Source: Monoplex corrugatus (Eukaryota > Mollusca > Gastropoda > Littorinimorpha > Ranellidae). Taken from it: 64,000 nt of DNA. The first letter of the stretch is position 1. Each line of letters begins with the position of its first letter. This document shows, one piece after another, positions 23,465 to 35,044 of the stretch. Location: contig CM060312.1 of NCBI GenBank assembly GCA_030674185.1, positions 35,381,862-35,445,861 of the forward strand, in the 5' to 3' direction. A program made the position numbers and the translations under genes. The notes below the pieces were generated by a model. That model was not told where the DNA came from. It saw nothing but the letters and a program-made list of their open reading frames with translations, and ran no database searches.

Positions 23465-24493
23465 TCAATATCGCGTGTGTCCGCCCCGAGCCTGGATGCA
23501 TGCTTCACAGCGCCGATGCATCGACCCCACAAGGGTACGGAGTGTGTCCTGAGGGATGGCCGCCCACTCGATCTGCAGGATGTCGACCAGCCTGGCCAGG
23601 GTGCCCGGTGGGGGGTGGTTGTCCCTGATGCGCCTCCCGAGCACATCCCAGAGGTGTTCAATTGGGTTCAGGTCAGGTGAGCACGCTGGCCAGGCCATAC
23701 GGACGACTTCATGCTGCTCCAGGAAGTCGGTCACAAGGCGTGCTCGATGCGCAGGTGCATTGTCGTCCTGGAAGATGGCGCCTTGACCAAGGTCCACAAG
23801 CGCAGGCAGTGCCACGGCCGCCAGAACCTCGTCCCGGTACCGGACCCCGTTCAGGATGCCGTCAATGGGGAGCAGGGGGGTCCGGGTACCACGGCTCATG
23901 CCACCCCACACCATCACCGACCCGCCGCCGTACCGGTTATGCTCTTGGACAGTGGCGTCAGCGAACCTCTCCCCTTGACGTCGCCACACCCGAGCCCGGC
24001 CATCGTTAAAGGTCAGGGTGAACCTGGACTCATCCGAAAACAAGACCCGGGCCCACTGTTGCCTTGTCCAGGTCACGTGCTCCCTGGCCCAGGTCATGCG
24101 GCGCACTCTGTTGACCGGTGACAGCACTGGTCGGACGGCCGGTCTCCGTGACCTCAAGTTTGCCTCATGTAGCCGTCTTCTCACCGTGCTGCAGCTGATG
24201 TTAGCACCTGTTGCGTCCCTCAGCTGACCCCTCAAGGTCACCGCAGTGGATGCCCTTTCCCTCAGGACGGAGAGGGCAAGGTAGCGGTCTTGCTGTCTTG
24301 TCGTTACTCTGGGTCGACCCGTGTGACGCCTTTCCTGGACTGCTCCAGTCTCATTGAAGCGCTCCAGCAGTCTCTGGATTGTGGAATGCGACACTTCAAG
24401 TCGTCTAGCAACTTCCCGCTGCGCTAGGCCTTCATCAAGCAGAGCGAGGGCTCTCCCCCGCTGCTCATCCGTCATCCGTCGTCTTGCAAGCAT
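23465..24493 (-). CDS. Tc1-like transposase, apparently intact (342 aa)
   Basis: DDE transposase that excises and reinserts Tc1-type elements at TA dinucleotides in the nucleus. The 342-codon frame has no stop and matches the usual Tc1 length. Domains: N-terminal paired-like helix-turn-helix with 'EVARRLEVSHSTIQRLLERF' (about residues 24-43), a GRPR minor-groove motif (about 58-61), a second helical domain, then the catalytic core with 'LFSDES' (first Asp), 'QDDNAPAHRA' (second Asp) and 'SPDLNPIEHLW' (Glu). Exactly 34 residues separate the second Asp from the Glu, the DD34E signature. The start is the first ATG, MLARRRMTDEQ. GC content is far higher than the flanks, consistent with recent arrival. 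Terminal repeats are unclear: G-rich stretches near 23411-23425 (as complement) and 24868-24884 are only loosely similar. Confidence 0.93.
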   Translation of the reverse strand: MLARRRMTDEQRGRALALLDEGLAQREVARRLEVSHSTIQRLLERFNETGAVQERRHTGRPRVTTRQQDRYLALSVLRERASTAVTLRGQLRDATGANISCSTVRRRLHEANLRSRRPAVRPVLSPVNRVRRMTWAREHVTWTRQQWARVLFSDESRFTLTFNDGRARVWRRQGERFADATVQEHNRYGGGSVMVWGGMSRGTRTPLLPIDGILNGVRYRDEVLAAVALPALVDLGQGAIFQDDNAPAHRARLVTDFLEQHEVVRMAWPACSPDLNPIEHLWDVLGRRIRDNHPPPGTLARLVDILQIEWAAIPQDTLRTLVGSMHRRCEACIQARGGHTRY

Positions 24494-24914
24494 GGTTAAA
24501 ACGAACCAAGAACGGGTCCTCTTTATCCTCGTCTGCGGGCAACTTTGGCTGGAGTAGTGTTCAAAAAGGGCTTGCCTTGCACGTGCAAAGCGAATTTTGT
24601 CGCTACCTTGCCTGCGTCGTCAGAGAGACCCTGCTGAAGATTCGACAATTTCGTGTGGAAATTGTCTTCCTTGGGCCGCCCATTGCAAATCGGCAAATCC
24701 CCAAACACGTGCCAAAAGGAAACTGCAATGTTGTCTGAGCTCTTATCCATTCAGTTACGGCAACGAATTGGAGAAAAGAGTAAGAGAAAATAGGTTATTT
24801 CTCATTTCAAAAATTGACTCAAAAACGTTCCTGGCCCTTCAATAATGACGTGTAGTATATGTTGACTTTTTTTTCTGGAGGGGGGTTTACTTATTGTTCA
24901 TTGTGGACATACAT

Positions 24915-24963
24915 ATATATATGTGTGTGTGCATGTGTGTGTGTGTGTGTGTACACACACACA

Positions 24964-25054
<91 letters not shown>

Positions 25055-25075
25055 CATATATATGTGTGTGTGTGT
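24915..25075. repeat. (TG)n-(CA)n-(TA)n compound microsatellite
   Basis: TG 24922-24951, CA 24952-25002, TA 25003-25050, then ATATGTGTG. The TG/CA halves form an inverted pair. Confidence 0.95.
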
Positions 25076-25084
25076 TAGTGTCCT

Positions 25085-25301
25085 TAGTTATGTTTGTTTG
25101 TATTCATTTTTTTAAGCCCTCTGATGATAAATTGGGTGGAATGGTCAAAGTCAAGGGCATATCCTTAGAGTGTGTGAATGCAATGATATATGTAATTAAC
25201 TTTCCTTTTTTTTTTTAACGAGGGGTGTTGTGTATGTTTTGAAATGATATATACATAAAATATAACCGTGATACGGCTCTGTGTGGTCAGCTTGGCTTTA
25301 A
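25085..25301 (+). repeat. R1 dispersed repeat, copy F (3' module, split by a piggyBac-like element)
   Basis: Matches the 3' halves of R1 copies A and C: 'GATAAATTGGGTGGAATGGTCAA', 'GGGCATATCCTTAGA' and 'GGCTCTGTGTGGTCAGCTTGGCTTTAA' (in pieces). Its tail continues at 26365-26390 as TTAAACAATAAGAGTAAG. Confidence 0.8.
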
Positions 25302-26368
25302 CTCACTCGGTACGACGGAACGCTATAGCGGTCGTGATGAAAGGCACGGTTGCGTACGACGGAACGCTATAGCGGTTTCGATAATTAAAATTTTTTCGAC
25401 GCTCCCCTTTGGAGCCTGCATGCCTACCATAGCCACAGTGGTCACTGCAAACATGTCAAGGGTCAAGTGGAAAGTTACTTCGTGAGATTCCGTAACACTA
25501 CACTCGTCGGGAAGCGATTTGTCTTCGGCACCCCGAATGACTTGCTAATCTGCATTCGTGTCGAAAATGGCGTCGCAGGCGAGTACGAGTTTTCGAACAA
25601 AGTAGATCGCGTCTGCGGCGTTTTACTGCTGCTAAAGTGATTGAAGTGCTTCAGACTGAAGGATTGGACATCGAGGAGTATGCTGAAGATAATGGTGAAA
25701 GTGTATCAAGTGATGGAAGCTGCCAGCAAGAAGGTACTGACAGTGACCCAGTTTCAGAGGACAGTGAAGTGGGAAAGGGAGGTGGGCGTACACGTCACGA
25801 GAGGCGAGCAGTCAGCAGGCCAAGTACAGCGAGTGCATGCCTAATGGAGGTTTCATTCACTTTATGAAAGCATGACTGGCACGAAGATTGTAGTTTTTCT
25901 CCCACTTTGCGTCCTTCTCTGGCTCTTGTGGCCTGCATGTCTCATTTGAGTGCCACGCCCCTATAACTCCCCTGTGTAACAATTTGTAACATTTATTCAT
26001 ATAATATCACTAATAATCTTCTTTTTTTTTACCCTGAGCAAAGTCTACTTTATTCATGTTGTTTTGTGCATACAAAGACCTTTTCACCTTTGACTGTGTG
26101 TTCATGGAGCTGATCAAAGTGTGTGACTGTACGGTGATCCTGACCACAAAATTTGGGGTATTTTCAACGTGGCACATGAAGAAGAAAAATTCAAGGAAGA
26201 ACTTCAATATTTTGGCATGAACTAACCCAACATGTAAATATTTAGATCTGAAAGTTTCATTTTGTTCCTTTATGTTTTGTTTTTTTTGTGATTTTTTTCC
26301 TAACCCTTCAAAATGGGCCATACCAGGGGAAACGCAAGGGAAAAAACTCTCCGTACCGAGTGAGTTAA
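25298..26368 (+). mobile_element. PiggyBac-like element, internally deleted (1.07 kb with TTAA)
   Basis: Flanked on both sides by TTAA (25298-25301, 26365-26368). Terminal inverted repeats are CTCACTCGGTAC at 25302-25313 and its complement at 26353-26364. Near the left end a 19+ bp motif, TACGACGGAACGCTATAGCG, occurs twice (about 25311 and 25355). It retains only the acidic N-terminal part of a transposase and is non-autonomous. Confidence 0.85.
25567..25867 (+). pseudogene. PiggyBac transposase N-terminal remnant, frameshifted
   Basis: The ATG at 25567 opens MASQASTSFRTK and meets a stop. After a one-base change of frame (near 25600) it continues as RSRLRRFTAAKVIEVLQTEG, then an acidic, Ser-rich stretch (EEYAEDNGESVSSDG, SDPVSEDSEVG) ending at 25865. 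Acidic, disordered N-termini are usual in piggyBac transposases. The DDD catalytic core is missing. Family assignment leans on the TTAA/TIR context. Confidence 0.6.
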
Positions 26369-26390
26369 ACAATAAGAGTAAGAATAAGAA

Positions 26391-28240
26391 TCAGGAGTGC
26401 TGTCCTTGTTACAGTGTCTACTGGAAATAAGATGACCCAGATGTAAAAATTAGATTTAGATTTTGACATTATTTTCCTAACTATTGCAAGTTCAGATTGA
26501 CGCCTTCACCACCCCGCCCCTGCAATCAGGAAGACCAAACAGCTGGCCATGTATTGCAGCAATAACTTCTCTGTCAAGTGGAAGGACAGGATACATGGAC
26601 CGCTACAGCTCCTCTGACCACAAAGTTTTATGGCAGTTGGAAGGAACTGGGGGGAAAAAATAAGCCACACACATCGTCAGATGTAGTCTGACCATGTAAA
26701 CCAGGAATGAAAGAAAAAGAACTTGCTAGCTCTTATTTCTATCTCCCTCCCTCTCTCCGTCTTTCTCTCCCTTCCTCCCCTCGCCTCTCTCTGTCTTCAG
26801 TTGGCTGATATTGTGATAATTTAATGACAGACACAGTAACAGGATTACAGGTGCAGTTGACTAGCCTGCAGAGAGCAGCCTGCTCACTTCAGTTAAAAGC
26901 AAACTTGATGAAAAGTAATGTCATAGTGTTAACAGTTTGGAGAAGGTAGTTATGTTGCTGTGAGAGAAAGATGGATGTGTAATAGAATTGTCATGCATGG
27001 GGTTAATGTTTATTATATATATTTAGATGTGTATTTTTCTACTTGTTTAAAGCATTATTTTTGCATATAAATATGGTGTATGAAGAGCTAAACATAGAAT
27101 ACTGTTTAATATGAAGAAATTGGCAATGATATATGATAAACTCTCTAACAACATTGTTTCTGTAATTATATGATTGTCATGTTCAACCAATTATACAACA
27201 CGGATTAAAGTTACGGATTCTTGATGGAAGTGTTTAGTTTAGTAGTTTAGTTTAGTTTAGTTTGTTGTACAGTTATGATATATTTAATCAAGTTTTAGAA
27301 GAAATGGAAAAACTGACACAGGAGAAAAAGACTGAAGATGAGTATTTAATTGAAATTGAATCATTTGTTAAATCATTCTTATGTTACATTACATTTAAAA
27401 AGAAACAAAAACTGCACCACTTGTGATGATAGCTGTAATCTACCATCATGTCTGCAGAATTATCACCTTAACTGATTCTGGTCCCGCTGTTACAAAATGG
27501 TTCTGCTGTTACAAAATGTTACAGCCTCTGAATTATTTTTAACAACAAATCACCAAAATCAGTGCCCCCCCCCCCCAAAAAGTGTAAATTACCTTTCTGT
27601 AACTGTTTAATAAATCTGAAGTACATGTCTTTCGCCATCAGCAAGATAACAAAGAAGATCACAGTGTCGCAAGAAATGGTAATGTTTATTGTCTTCCGTA
27701 TTGTCTTCAGATTGCTATGTGCCTTCTCACAAAACGAAAAGTGTCAGATGTAATTTAAGACATATCCTCAGAGAGGTCAGTAGTGATGGTGAAATAGACG
27801 GGAATTCGGCTAAAGCGAAGGAAAACAAAGCCACACCAGGTTGTCTGCAAAGTACCTACATGGTGATCAGTGCATTTAAGTTCAGCAATGTTTCAGGCAT
27901 CTCTTCAAGGCAGTTATCCTTCACCACATTGTTAATTGAAAGTGTTTATCATTACAGTTAAATGTGATTCCAAGAATCATTTGTGATGACCTAAACAGAA
28001 CAAACATGATTAAAACAGAAGCTATTTTTTTCCTTTCTTACATCATCTCCTCTTTTATTTTCATTTCTGGATAAGAACGTGTGACCCAGCAGAGGGATAT
28101 AAAGTGTAAATGATTGAGATGCATTGCATGTTAAATTCTTGCCTCTAAAATGTCAGTTGTGATGATCAGACATGAAAACATTGCACAGAAGAGATTTGTT
28201 CCATTTTTTGAAAAATACGTTTTCCAAACTTCTTAATAAG
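26391..28240. other. No gene recognised
   Basis: AT-rich. Contains a TTTAG/TAGTTTAGT run (27231-27262) and a C-tract (27566-27577). Open frames at 27562-27961 lack known motifs. Confidence 0.5.
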
Positions 28241-28244
28241 TTTA

Positions 28245-29734
28245 TTGTGCCATAGCACTGAAACTGCCCTATTACACATTCTCAACAATCTCCTCCTTGC
28301 AACTGATACTGGCAAAGTCTCTCTCCTCACACTCCTTGATCTGTCTGCAGCCTTCGATACCATTGACCATGGTATTCTCCTTTCTAGACTTCATCATACT
28401 TTTGGCATCTCTGACATTGATCTCTCCTTTTTCACTTCGTATTTATCAAACAGAAAACAAACTGTTCTCATCAATGGCACTTACTCTCAACCTGCATACC
28501 TGACCTGTGGTGTTCCACAAGGATCTGTCCTTGGCCCTGTTCTTTTCACTCTTTACACCTCCCCCCTGTCCACCATCATCAACTCCCACTCTATAAAACA
28601 CCACTTCTACGCTGATGACACCCAACTTCAAGACAGTGACTCACCTGATAATATACAGCGCATGTTGACTCGCACCACTGAGTGTTACTCGGACATTAAG
28701 AACTGGATGACGTTCAACAAACTTCAGCTTAATGACGACAAGACAGAAGCTATCCTCATTGGCACCCGTCAGAAACTTTCTCAGCTGCCTCCTCTTTCTC
28801 TCCCATTATGTAACACATCAGTCCCAATTTCTGATTCAGCTAAAAACCTTGGTGTCTGCATTGACTCTACCCTCTCCATGAACAACTTTGTTTCTCAAAC
28901 TGCCAGATCTTGCTACTATCATCTCCATCGTATAAGGCTGATCAGGAAGTATCTCTCTGTCGAAACAACTGCAAAACTCGTTCTCTCCTTCATAATGTCT
29001 CGCATTGACTATTGCAATTCACTCCTGTCTGGTCTTCCTGCCTCCACCATTCACATCCTACAGCTCATTCAAAACAATGCTGTACGCCTTGTACTCAAAA
29101 AGAAAAAAGCTGACCACATATCTCCTCTCCTGGCACAACTTCACTGGCTCCCTGTATCAAAGCGCATACAGTACAAACTAGACACCATGTGCTACAAAAG
29201 CCTCAATAACGCAGCCCCCGATTACCTGTCAAGCCTACTTGAGATCTATGTTCCCTCACGTACCCTCCGATCCTCTGACTTTTCGCTTTCCACGCACTAA
29301 GCTCAATACCTATGGTCCACGAGCCTTCTCTGTTTCTGGTTCCCCTCTCCTGGAACAAACTTCCTCTCTCAGTCCGTCAGCAACCTACTTTTGTCTCCTT
29401 CAAGTCGCTCTCAAAACTCACCTTTTCTCCTCCGCATAAAATCCTAACCTCACTCAACCCCCCCCCCCCCCCTCTGCAGCCTGTCTCCGCTCGGAGGGGA
29501 ATCACATGGTTATAATATATAATTGTATATGCTATGCTCTCTATAATTTTCCATTGCTTTTATTCTTGCTTTTATTGCTTTTATTCTTTCTCCCCATTTA
29601 TAGCCATTGGTGTGTGTGTGTGTGTGTGCGTGCGTGTGTGTGCGTGCGTGCGTGCGTGTGTGTCTGCTTCAGCGCTTAGATTTGATTTTATCAAGATTTT
29701 GCGCTATATAAATATTGTAATTATTATTATTATT
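28245..29734 (+). mobile_element. CR1/L2-like LINE, 5'-truncated, with near-intact RT
   Basis: A 351-codon frame (28245-29300) begins inside the RT at 'STETALLHILNNLL'. It carries motif A 'LLDLSAAFDTIDH', the 'GVPQGSVLGPVLFTLYTSP' block and motif C FYADD (YADD at 28608-28619), then 'KNLGVCIDSTLSM', 'SRIDYCNSLLSGLP' and 'LHWLPVSKRIQYK'. After 29280 the frame breaks twice; the C-terminal 'YGPRAFSV' and 'WNKLPLSVR' motifs follow in other frames. The 3' end is GCGCTATATAAAT plus (ATT)n, ending at 29734. No endonuclease is present, as expected for 5' truncation. Confidence 0.9.
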
Positions 29735-31370
29735 GTGTCAGTTACACAGTTTAATAAAATTAAAACATTGGACCTTTTCCAAGCTGAAAGCAGTGGTGTT
29801 TGAGTTTGACAGCATGTCTCCTGGACATGGCAAATCATGTTTAACCAAGTTCCTTTCAGATTCAACTTGGGCTTAACCAAAAAAGGGTGGGTGCATGATC
29901 TGGGAACTAAAATGTTGGCAAACATTTAATTTGTTTCACACATTCCAGTTTGAATCCTGACTTTGCAACAGCTGTACAGAGTTGATGTGGCATGTGGCAT
30001 ATCAGTGGATGTCCCATTTTGGCATAGTTAATTTTGACTTTTTTTTTTTTTTAACAAAAATTAGTATTCACAATGTGATCCAACATAATTATCTACCTAA
30101 TATTGTGGTATTTATCTGTTATGATATAAGCTATTAAAATAAATATAACCAAACAAAAAATGGTTTTGGATAGTTTATTTCTTAAATCAGACACACAAGG
30201 GCGCGTCATCATGATGTTTTGTCACTGACCATATGCATGTATGATGAGACATAGATATTCAATTAGTGTGCTTTTTGCTGTCAGGTATATTAGATACTTG
30301 TTAAAAGAGACTCAAATGGAAACACAGACTGCCTGCAAAGCTTTCAATTAGATGATAGAGGCAGTACAAACTGGGTGATAAGGGTAAGAATGAACATACT
30401 TGAGTATGGGTTTGGTTTTGTGGTGTTGAACCTGGGAGTTGAGAATGTGAATGGTATTATTTGTCTTTTGTAAAACATTGATTGTAAATGATAAGATCAA
30501 CAGTCCATGTTCAGAATTTTTGTGGATTTGATTTTAACAGATTGTTTTAACAGTTTACATTATATTTCTCTGCATCTTTGCCAACCAAGCCACTGATAGA
30601 TCATTTCTCTCAAATTTAATCAGAAGACGGAGCCCAGCGGAAAGTCACAAGTCCTTATTTTATTTCAGTGAATGGAGATTGGAAGGTGTTTAAGAAAATA
30701 TGCTGTGCTAGCTTTGGACATATTTTTACAACTTTGGTCAGTTTCAGATTTACCTGTTCTGGAGTTTTAGATTAATGTGACCTTGACTGTATAGGATGCT
30801 CTAGGTCCCAGGTTTGATTCCTTGATCAAGATCCCCATCCCTCTTCCTTCTCATTAAAAAGCCTTTAAGTCATGGCCAGAGAGTTCGTCTTTTACATATA
30901 TGATGACTTTGTTTTGTATCTGTTTTTTTTTTTCCATTTTGAGTAAGTATTCTTTTAGGATGTGTGTATGCACATTTTTACAGCCACACTGTGCACGTAT
31001 TGCTGCAGTCTGCATTCTCAGTGTGTGCATGCCGAGTTTTTTGTTTTTATTAGCAACACAAACCTGACATGACTTAAAGATTGTTTACAAGTTTGTGTAT
31101 TCGATGTTCTGTGTACACATGCACTAGCACTAGCCGGTCTGCAGATATGTTAAGAATTCAAAAAAAAAAATCTCCACCCTTTACCCACCAGGTGCTACCA
31201 GTGCAGGTTCAAACTCAAACATGATGAGGTACAGTGACTTGAGTACTTGGCTGCCCTGTCTGTCTGTTAATATAATTCATTAATATAATTCAACTAACCT
31301 GTTTCTCTGTACCTCAATCCCCATTTTCCTCGTTACCTGCCCCCATCCTTCGTGGGGATGCCGGGGGCTA
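29735..31370. other. No gene recognised
   Basis: AT-rich, unique-looking. A tRNA-like B-box word (GGTTTGATTCC, 30812-30822) may belong to a decayed SINE. Nothing coding seen. Confidence 0.45.
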
Positions 31371-31762
31371 TTTCAGTATAAATGTATTCCCACCTTCTGG
31401 AAATTCTGTGCTAGAAATTTCCTCTTTTCTGTCACTCTCACTGTTTCATTCTCCCTCCTTTGCTTTCTGTCATTTTTTCCCTATCATTTTCTGCCTTGCT
31501 GGTCCATTCACCTGTTTCAATTTGTATTCAGTGTGTTTTTTAAATCCCCGTGTGTGATAAATTGGACGGAATGGTCAACGCCAGGGGCATCTCCTTAGAT
31601 TATGTGCGTGAATGCATTGATATATGTTCTTAATTTTCTTTTCCTTTTTTTTTTTTTTTTTTTTCCTGTTGAAGTGTATGTTTTGAAAGGGTTATAGCCC
31701 TGATAAACAGTGATATGGCTCTATGCAGTCGGCTGGGCTTTAAACAAAACAATAACAATAAC
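31371..31762 (+). repeat. R1 dispersed repeat, copy A
   Basis: Starts near TTTCAGTATA, with the 5' module 'TATTCCCACCTTCTGG', 'TGTGCTAGAAATTTCC', 'TTTCTGTCATTTTTTC', and the 3' module 'GATAAATTGGACGGAATGG', 'GGGCATCTCCTTAGATTATG', 'GGCTGGGCTTTAAACAAAAC'. A T-tract lies at 31648-31664. Lacks some middle sequence found in copy C. Confidence 0.85.
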
Positions 31763-31974
31763 CTGACCCCCACCCCACCCACCCCTCACATCCACCTCAC
31801 GGCCTTTTTACTTACCATCCCTTTCACCTTTTCCCCACTCTCCAAATTTCACCTAGGTAACAGAGCCCCTTAGGTGAGAAAGCAGTCTGATAGCCATGTG
31901 ACATTGCAGTGGATGCACACACCATTAGCAGAATATGTGTACAGCAAAGAAATTGCCCTTGTTGAACACTCATG

Positions 31975-32049
31975 CACATGCACACACACACACACACATA
32001 TATACACGTGTATAGTGCACACATGCATACACGCACACGCACACACACA

Positions 32050-32081
<32 letters not shown>

Positions 32082-32145
32082 ACACACAACAAACACACAC
32101 ACAACAACACACAACACACACAACACACACACAACACACACACAC

Positions 32146-32191
<46 letters not shown>

Positions 32192-32205
32192 CACACACAC
32201 ACACG
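31975..32205. repeat. (CA)n microsatellite with ACAACA interruptions
   Basis: Over 200 bp of CA with AACA and ATACA interruptions and a TATATACACGTGTATA palindrome near 32000. Confidence 0.95.
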
Positions 32206-32220
32206 TTCATTTGGTGGTAC

Positions 32221-32330
32221 CTTCAGTATAAATAGTATTCCCACCTTCTGGAAATTCTGTGCTAGAAATTTCCTCTTTTCTGTCACTCTCACTGTTTCAT
32301 TCTCCCTCCTTTGCTTTCTGTCATTTTTTG
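32221..32330 (+). repeat. R1 dispersed repeat, copy B (5' module only)
   Basis: Near-identical to copy A for about 105 bp, then stops abruptly where LINE sequence begins at 32331. Confidence 0.85.
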
Positions 32331-32999
32331 CCCCCATGTCTATCTCTGGTTGTGATGTATCTTTCTCACAAACTGTTAGAAACTTTGGCTTCTATCTGGA
32401 TGAAACACTGTCTATGGAAGCCCATGTCAAACAGTTGTGCCGTACTCTGTACTATCAGCTACGCAGAATTGGTAAGATTCGCTCCTTCCTTTCCACTGAT
32501 GCTACCAACAAGCTTGCTGTCTCTTTCATACTATCTAGACTGGACTATTGTAACTCTCTATTCGCACACGATGAGAGTGCAAAATCTCTGCTTAGAACAC
32601 TTCATTGGCTCCCGGTAAAGGCTAGGATTCAATATAAAGTTGCCTGTCTCTGCTTTCAGTGTATCTATCACGAGAACATGCCATCCTATCTTGCCAACCT
32701 TCTGCAGGGTTACAAACCTTCTCGAACGCTCTGCTCTTCTGACACCTCACTGTTGACTGTTCCTCGCTTCTCTCTAGACACCTTTGGTAAAAAATCTTTC
32801 TCTGTCTTTGGCCCAAATGTATGGAACTCTCTACCACTGTCTCAGAAAAACTAAGTGTTTCTCAACCTTCAAACGGCACCTGAAAACCCACCTCTTTCAA
32901 ACTCATCTAACCTGAAGAGCCTTAGTTTGCAAGTCTGTCATCAGACTAATCTCTCCTGCCTGTATAACAGTATTTTGTATAAGGGCCTATAGAGCAAGG

Positions 33000-33020
33000 T
33001 GTGTATGTGATGTGTGTTGT

Positions 33021-33092
<72 letters not shown>
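33000..33092. repeat. (TG)n microsatellite in LINE 3' UTR
   Basis: Nearly pure TG repeat. Confidence 0.95.
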
Positions 33093-33379
33093 TGAGTGAG
33101 CATGTGTGTGTATCACTGTATGTGTACAGCTGAGGAAGGGATAGGGGAGAAATTGAGTGGGAAAGAGACTGAAATACTTTAAGAAACTTTTTCAAATCTT
33201 TGTTTGTATGTAAATTGTGATGTATGATATGCGAATAGTTCATAATTTGTGAGGAATTTTGATTGTCAAGGTGTTAATGCTGTAATACTGAAGTTGTAAT
33301 GTTTTTCCTGTATATGGATTAGAATTTTTCTGTTTTTATCTTCATTCAAAATATTGATTATAATTTTATGTACAACTAT

Positions 33380-33620
<241 letters not shown>

Positions 33621-33922
33621 ACGCAGCAATATATAAACACAGTATGCCTCTTTATTCATATGAAAAATCTGTTAATCTTTCTTCATTACATAAGTCAGTG
33701 TTTAAATTTTAATATTCTGTGGTTTCTTATGTGTCTTCTTACTTGTATAGCTTTAATGTTTGTTGTTATCTTATTGTGTATGTAATTGTGAACATTTTTT
33801 ATCACCTTTTGCCTTTCTTGCGAAATGTAAATCGCTGGTGAGCATGTTTTTATATGGAATATGCGCTATACAAATAAACATTATTATTATTATTATTATT
33901 ATTACCTTGTAACATTATTTTA

Positions 33923-34240
33923 GACCATTGTTTTGTGAAATTATAATAGGCACAATCTCATTATAATTTACACATATATCACGCCTAAACGAATATTATC
34001 CATCAAGGAATTTCACTTACTTTTTGTTAGGCCTGATCGGTTCAGCGAACCCTCGTCAGACTGACGAGGGTTCGCTGAACCGATCAGGCCTAACAAAAAG
34101 TGACTGACGAGGGTTCGCTGAACCGATCAGGCCTAACAAAAAGTAAGTGAAATTCCTTGATGGATAATATTCGTTTAGGCGTGATATATGTGTAAATTAT
34201 AATGAGATTGTGCCTATTATAATTTCACAAAACAATGGTC
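33923..34240. repeat. Perfect 137-bp inverted repeat with 44-bp spacer
   Basis: Left arm 33923-34059 and right arm 34104-34240 are exact reverse complements by base-by-base reading. The spacer (34060-34103) holds a third copy of the inner 41 bp (34061-34101), so the left arm can pair with either. The outer ends begin GACCATTG/CAATGGTC. A 12-bp direct repeat TGTAACATTATT lies outside on both sides (33908-33919, 34289-34300). No coding content. Confidence 0.97.
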
Positions 34241-34288
34241 ATAAAATTAAGTAACACCTATATGGCTGAAACAAGAAAACTCTCAGCA

Positions 34289-34375
34289 TGTAACATTATT
34301 GAACCTGGTTTATTGTGTCATTTGGTAGTACCTTGTGACATTACTGAACCTGGTTTATCATACTTTTTTTGTATG
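34289..34375. repeat. Two diverged tandem units, TGTRACATTAYTGAACCTGG
   Basis: The unit TGTAACATTATTGAACCTGG recurs with two changes at about 34338, period near 49 bp. Confidence 0.85.
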
Positions 34376-35003
34376 AAATGTTGACACTTTTGTATTGCTT
34401 TTAATTTCAGAGGAAAGTTTGCCTTGTTTTAATGGAGCATTGTGTTTACTAAATGATGTTGATGTTTAAGTTGCCAATACTGCTTAATGAGGAGTGTATT
34501 TATGTTTTTGTTTTTCAGAAACTATTCACTGGATTTTCGTAAATTTGTTGATCATCTTTCATCTGTCAGTAGTGTCATGTAGCTTTCTAAAACATATCTT
34601 TCGGTCACAAACTCATTCGAATTTGAGGCAAAATAATTCACTGAATAATTGTCCAATACTTAGATCAAAATACCACTTTCATTATTTATACTGTACCTCT
34701 GACACTGATAACCTTTGAGGGTTGTTCTTTGCGTAGGGGTAAGAAACAAGTATTTCTAGAACTTGTACGAGGGAAAAGTGTGTGTGTGATTTATTGCATG
34801 TATCCTTATCGTGTCCCCTTCTTTAGTAAGTTAGGTTTTAAACAGTTGATGAAACTTGATCCATAGCTGCTTCCTTTTCAGTAACCAGTATAACCGTGCA
34901 GTTCAAGTTATTTGCTATACCCCATGAAGTCTATGCCAGCTTTGCTCTTGCTCTGTACAGGCTGCTTGTGTGGTGTGTGTGTTTGTGTTTGTGTGTGTGT
35001 GTG

Positions 35004-35044
<41 letters not shown>

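Noticed and set aside
23407..24227. Several open frames opposite or offset to the Tc1-like transposase
   Set aside because: GC-rich coding DNA gives long shadow frames; only the 342-codon frame has catalytic motifs.
24868..24890. Right terminal inverted repeat of the Tc1-like element
   Set aside because: Similarity to the complement of 23411-23445 depends on homopolymer runs and is not strong enough to define an end.
31874..32854. 326-codon open frame reading from a CA array through R1 copy B into the LINE
   Set aside because: A chance fusion of repeat, R1 and LINE frames; only the part after about 32340 is LINE protein.
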